Origin: Planctomycetota bacterium
GTDB lineage: Bacteria > Planctomycetota > UBA1135 > UBA2386
NCBI GenBank assembly: GCA_020638695.1
Contig: JACKIB010000053.1
Span: 1 to 7,191, forward strand
Reading direction: 5' to 3'
Length of the DNA stretch: 7,191 bases
Shown piece after piece: positions 5,219-7,191 of the stretch; within the stretch, counting starts at the first letter, position 1; each line of letters begins with the position of its first letter. Under the pieces are notes generated by a model. That model had not been told where the DNA came from, did not search any database, and saw nothing but the letters and a program-made list of their open reading frames with translations. The position numbers and the translations under genes are program-made.

Positions 5219-5850
5219 CAGGTCGGCCTGACGGCGCCCCAGCTCTGGCTGTGGGCGACTGGGATGGACCCTCCACTCGAGGTCGCGCACTCCGATCCGA
5301 CGCGGTTTCCAGCGGCTCGACGAACCGTTCGCACGTGCGGACTCTCGGGGCTTCCTTGACCTGGAAGCCCCGCCGGTCGGGAACGAAACGGAGCGTCGAT
5401 TCGGCCTCGCGCAGTTCACCGGTGTGAACGAGCCGCCCGACCTTCCTGGCGCCCATCCGCAGCGCGTGACTTCGAGCCGACGCGCCGAGCAACGGCAGCA
5501 TGCCGTTTCCCCCGCCGTCGACGTGCGTCAGCTTCCGCGTGATCGTGTCCTGCGCGCGGCGGGACTATCCGAGCAGCTCTGCGAGTAAGCACGGAAGACC
5601 AAGGGCTCGCCGAAGAAGACAAGGAGTCGAATTCTCCCGCGGGCATCTCCAGGGTCTCTACGGGGCGCAGCGCTTCGATGCAGACGCCGCGCCTGGGAAC
5701 GTCTCCCGCCGCACCTGTGCCGACCGGGGGCGAGATTCTCCACGGAATTCCGGTTCGGTTGCGGACGGTTCCGGGTTGCAGAGGACGGGCATCTTCGCGC
5801 GGCTGTCCGCCGCCCTGCCCGGTTCCAAAGCCTATCCCTACAAACGCGCT
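5219..5850. other. 632-bp stretch without a confident gene
   Basis: It lies between the tRNA and the secreted protein gene. It holds one perfect hairpin (5346-5372, separate entry). On the minus strand a frame is open from a stop near 5567 down through the tRNA. Its part at ~5330-5500 (for example GARKVGRLVHTGELREAEST and LRFVPDRRGFQVKEAP) looks somewhat protein-like and is GC-rich at third codon positions, but it runs into tRNA antisense, matches no family I know and lacks its own stop before the tRNA. It may be a decayed gene fragment. On the plus strand the frame leading into the 5851 gene is open from 5500, but its sequence is low-complexity and Arg/Ser-rich. I see no strong promoter. Confidence 0.5.
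5346..5372. terminator. Perfect 10-bp-stem hairpin downstream of the tRNA
   Basis: CGGGGCTTCC (5346-5355) and GGAAGCCCCG (5363-5372) form a perfect stem with a 7-nt loop. It lies 128 nt after the tRNA 3' end with no gene between, so it may end the tRNA transcript. There is no T-run on either strand, so a factor-dependent terminator or a protein-binding palindrome is also possible. Confidence 0.4.
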
Positions 5851-7170
5851 ATGAGACTGCACGCACGAACTCATCGAGCCAGCATCGGACTCGTTCTCCT
5901 CGCCTTCACCCTCACCGCCGCGACCACGACCGCCCAGGGGGTGCTGCAGCGGCACCAGTACGTGCCAGCTTGCTGGATCGTCGGTCGCGAGCTGAATTCC
6001 AATCTGGCCTACCTGGTGAACCAACACCTCGCCGCTGGCGACCGGTTCATCGAACTCTCCACGGTCGGCCCAGGTTGGACCCACTACGCGTACATCTGCG
6101 GGGGCAACAAGAGCGGCAGCAAATTCCAGCGGAAGCACCAAATCGACACCAACGTCACCGTGTCGGTAGCCGTGTCGAACGCACAACGTGACGGGATGAT
6201 GATCACCGCCCTGGCGCCGTACTCGACCTCGCTTGGCATCTTCACGCACAGCCTCCGCGAGGCGTTGCCGGCCGGCGTAAGTTTCACACTGGTGCCGAGC
6301 AATACTCCGACCGGCATCCAGCAGTGGCTTACGCAAAACCCTGGGTATTCACCATATTCCGTGGACAGCGTCGTGCACAACCAGACCCGATCCTACTTCG
6401 TGATGGCAATGGCAAGCTCTGTCAATGGGCCGACCCTGCGCCGTAGAACGATCCGCTTCAACGTTGCCCTTGGCGGGTTGCCCAGCCCGTCGGTTCCGGG
6501 GGGTCCCATGGTCATCGACATCGACCAGGTCAGCCCCTCCACCTACGCCGCCATCATCGAGCAGCCGAATCCCGGGGAGGTCACCCCGTTCGTCGAGGTA
6601 CGGGTCACCACCGCGCCGACGCCGCCGAACTACTGTCGCTTCCACGCCGGCCTCGAGCGCGAGTTCGCTGTAACCTTCCTCGACCTCGGAACCAACGGTC
6701 TCTATGCTACCGGTCTCTACGTCAACAACGGGTGGTCGATCTACGACGTCGATTCTTACCCAACCTGCGGTCCGTTCCAGAACTACCGAGGTTCGATGAC
6801 GAGTATCGGCCCGGCCACCCTCGGGGTCGCCAGCTCCACGCCTGGTGAAGTGAAACCTGGGTCGCGACTGACCTTCAGTATCACTCCTTTGGCCGCGTCG
6901 GCGACGGCCGGGCTGATCCTCGGCTTCGATCGCCAGATCCTCGATCTCGCACCGTTTGGCGCCCCGGGTGTTGCTTTGCTGCCTACGCTGGACCTTGTCA
7001 CTCCGGTGCCGGTTGTCGGAAACGGACTCGCCGCCGTGAACCTCATCGTGCCCAACACGGTGGCGACCCGCGGCCTGCGAGTCTACGCCCAGGGGCTGAT
7101 CATTGACCCTAACCTCAGCCTGGCGTTCCCGGTTGCGACCACGAGTTTCTACGCGTTGACCATTCTCTGA
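5851..7170 (+). CDS. Secreted protein of unknown function, planctomycete-type C-terminus
   Basis: The 439-aa product has a clear Sec signal peptide: basic MRLHARTHR, hydrophobic IGLVLLAFTLTAA, and a probable cut after A28 (TTTA-Q). The mature part is rich in Thr, Ser, Val, Pro and Gly and looks like a series of beta-sandwich segments. There are no catalytic motifs and no second membrane segment. It has only four cysteines (C41, C83, C262, C306), enough for two disulfides. The last ~70 residues, with GFDRQILDLAPFG, VPVVGNGLAAVNLIVPNT, LRVYAQGLIIDPN and the end FYALTIL, resemble a repeated C-terminal module I associate with many exported planctomycete proteins; its role is unknown to me. The ATG at 5851 is chosen because the signal peptide starts there; the upstream open frame (to 5500) is not protein-like. 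No Shine-Dalgarno is evident. Confidence 0.85.
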   Translation: MRLHARTHRASIGLVLLAFTLTAATTTAQGVLQRHQYVPACWIVGRELNSNLAYLVNQHLAAGDRFIELSTVGPGWTHYAYICGGNKSGSKFQRKHQIDTNVTVSVAVSNAQRDGMMITALAPYSTSLGIFTHSLREALPAGVSFTLVPSNTPTGIQQWLTQNPGYSPYSVDSVVHNQTRSYFVMAMASSVNGPTLRRRTIRFNVALGGLPSPSVPGGPMVIDIDQVSPSTYAAIIEQPNPGEVTPFVEVRVTTAPTPPNYCRFHAGLEREFAVTFLDLGTNGLYATGLYVNNGWSIYDVDSYPTCGPFQNYRGSMTSIGPATLGVASSTPGEVKPGSRLTFSITPLAASATAGLILGFDRQILDLAPFGAPGVALLPTLDLVTPVPVVGNGLAAVNLIVPNTVATRGLRVYAQGLIIDPNLSLAFPVATTSFYALTIL

Positions 7171-7191
7171 CCCCCGCGAGCCGCGCGGCCG

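Noticed and set aside
5095..5419. Minus-strand frames containing GGTRTLTPLRATDFESVASA or RRRDSNPHALAGNGF
   Set aside because: These are the well-known spurious translations of tRNA antisense, not proteins.
4956..5501. N-terminal extension of the DUF1992 gene to 5501
   Set aside because: The extension crosses the antisense of the tRNA and is low-complexity. The domain begins at the ATG at 4955.
5500..5850. 117-codon N-terminal extension of the secreted protein
   Set aside because: The sequence is Arg/Ser-rich and not protein-like, and a clean signal peptide begins at 5851.
1..7191. CRISPR array, toxin-antitoxin or known defence system
   Set aside because: I found no regularly spaced repeats and no recognisable defence or toxin-antitoxin motifs.

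Overview
The window is GC-rich bacterial chromosome, most likely from a Planctomycetota (planctomycete). The clue is the secreted protein at 5851-7170. Its last ~70 residues (roughly VPVVGNG..LIVPNT....LRVYAQGLIIDPN, then an aliphatic end) look like the C-terminal module I associate with many large planctomycete exported proteins. This assignment is inference from sequence style, not from a marker gene.

Layout. 1-497 is flanking DNA with no convincing gene; it holds a possible 164-bp MITE-like element (189-352). 498-3502 is an apparently intact 3,005-bp IS21-family insertion sequence with imperfect multi-unit terminal inverted repeats (498-546 and 3454-3502). It is flanked by a 6-bp target duplication CCCCAC (492-497 and 3503-3508). 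It carries istA (DDE transposase, 623-2110), istB (AAA+ helper, 2107-2910, ATGA overlap with istA) and, unusually, a convergent third gene (2939-3364, minus) for a 141-aa winged-helix protein. That gene starts inside a set of GAACCAGA repeats spaced 22 and 33 bp apart, which look like operators. A hairpin covers the istA ribosome binding site.

The element landed 85 bp before a secreted endonuclease/exonuclease/phosphatase-fold hydrolase (3588-4484), whose own ribosome binding site is folded into a hairpin that abuts its ATG. Convergent to it is a DUF1992 (DnaJ-homologue subfamily C member 28 conserved domain) protein (4584-4955, minus). Divergent from that is a tRNA-Leu(CAA) gene (5133-5218) with a recognisable promoter. 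A gene-poor stretch (5219-5850) with a perfect 10-bp-stem hairpin leads to the 439-aa secreted protein of unknown function.

How the parts relate. IstA and IstB form the transposition machine. The passenger winged-helix protein may be a regulator or end-binding factor of the element, and it is the most interesting candidate here for something undescribed. The host genes look like independent transcription units: a secreted hydrolase, a small conserved cytoplasmic protein, a tRNA and an exported protein.
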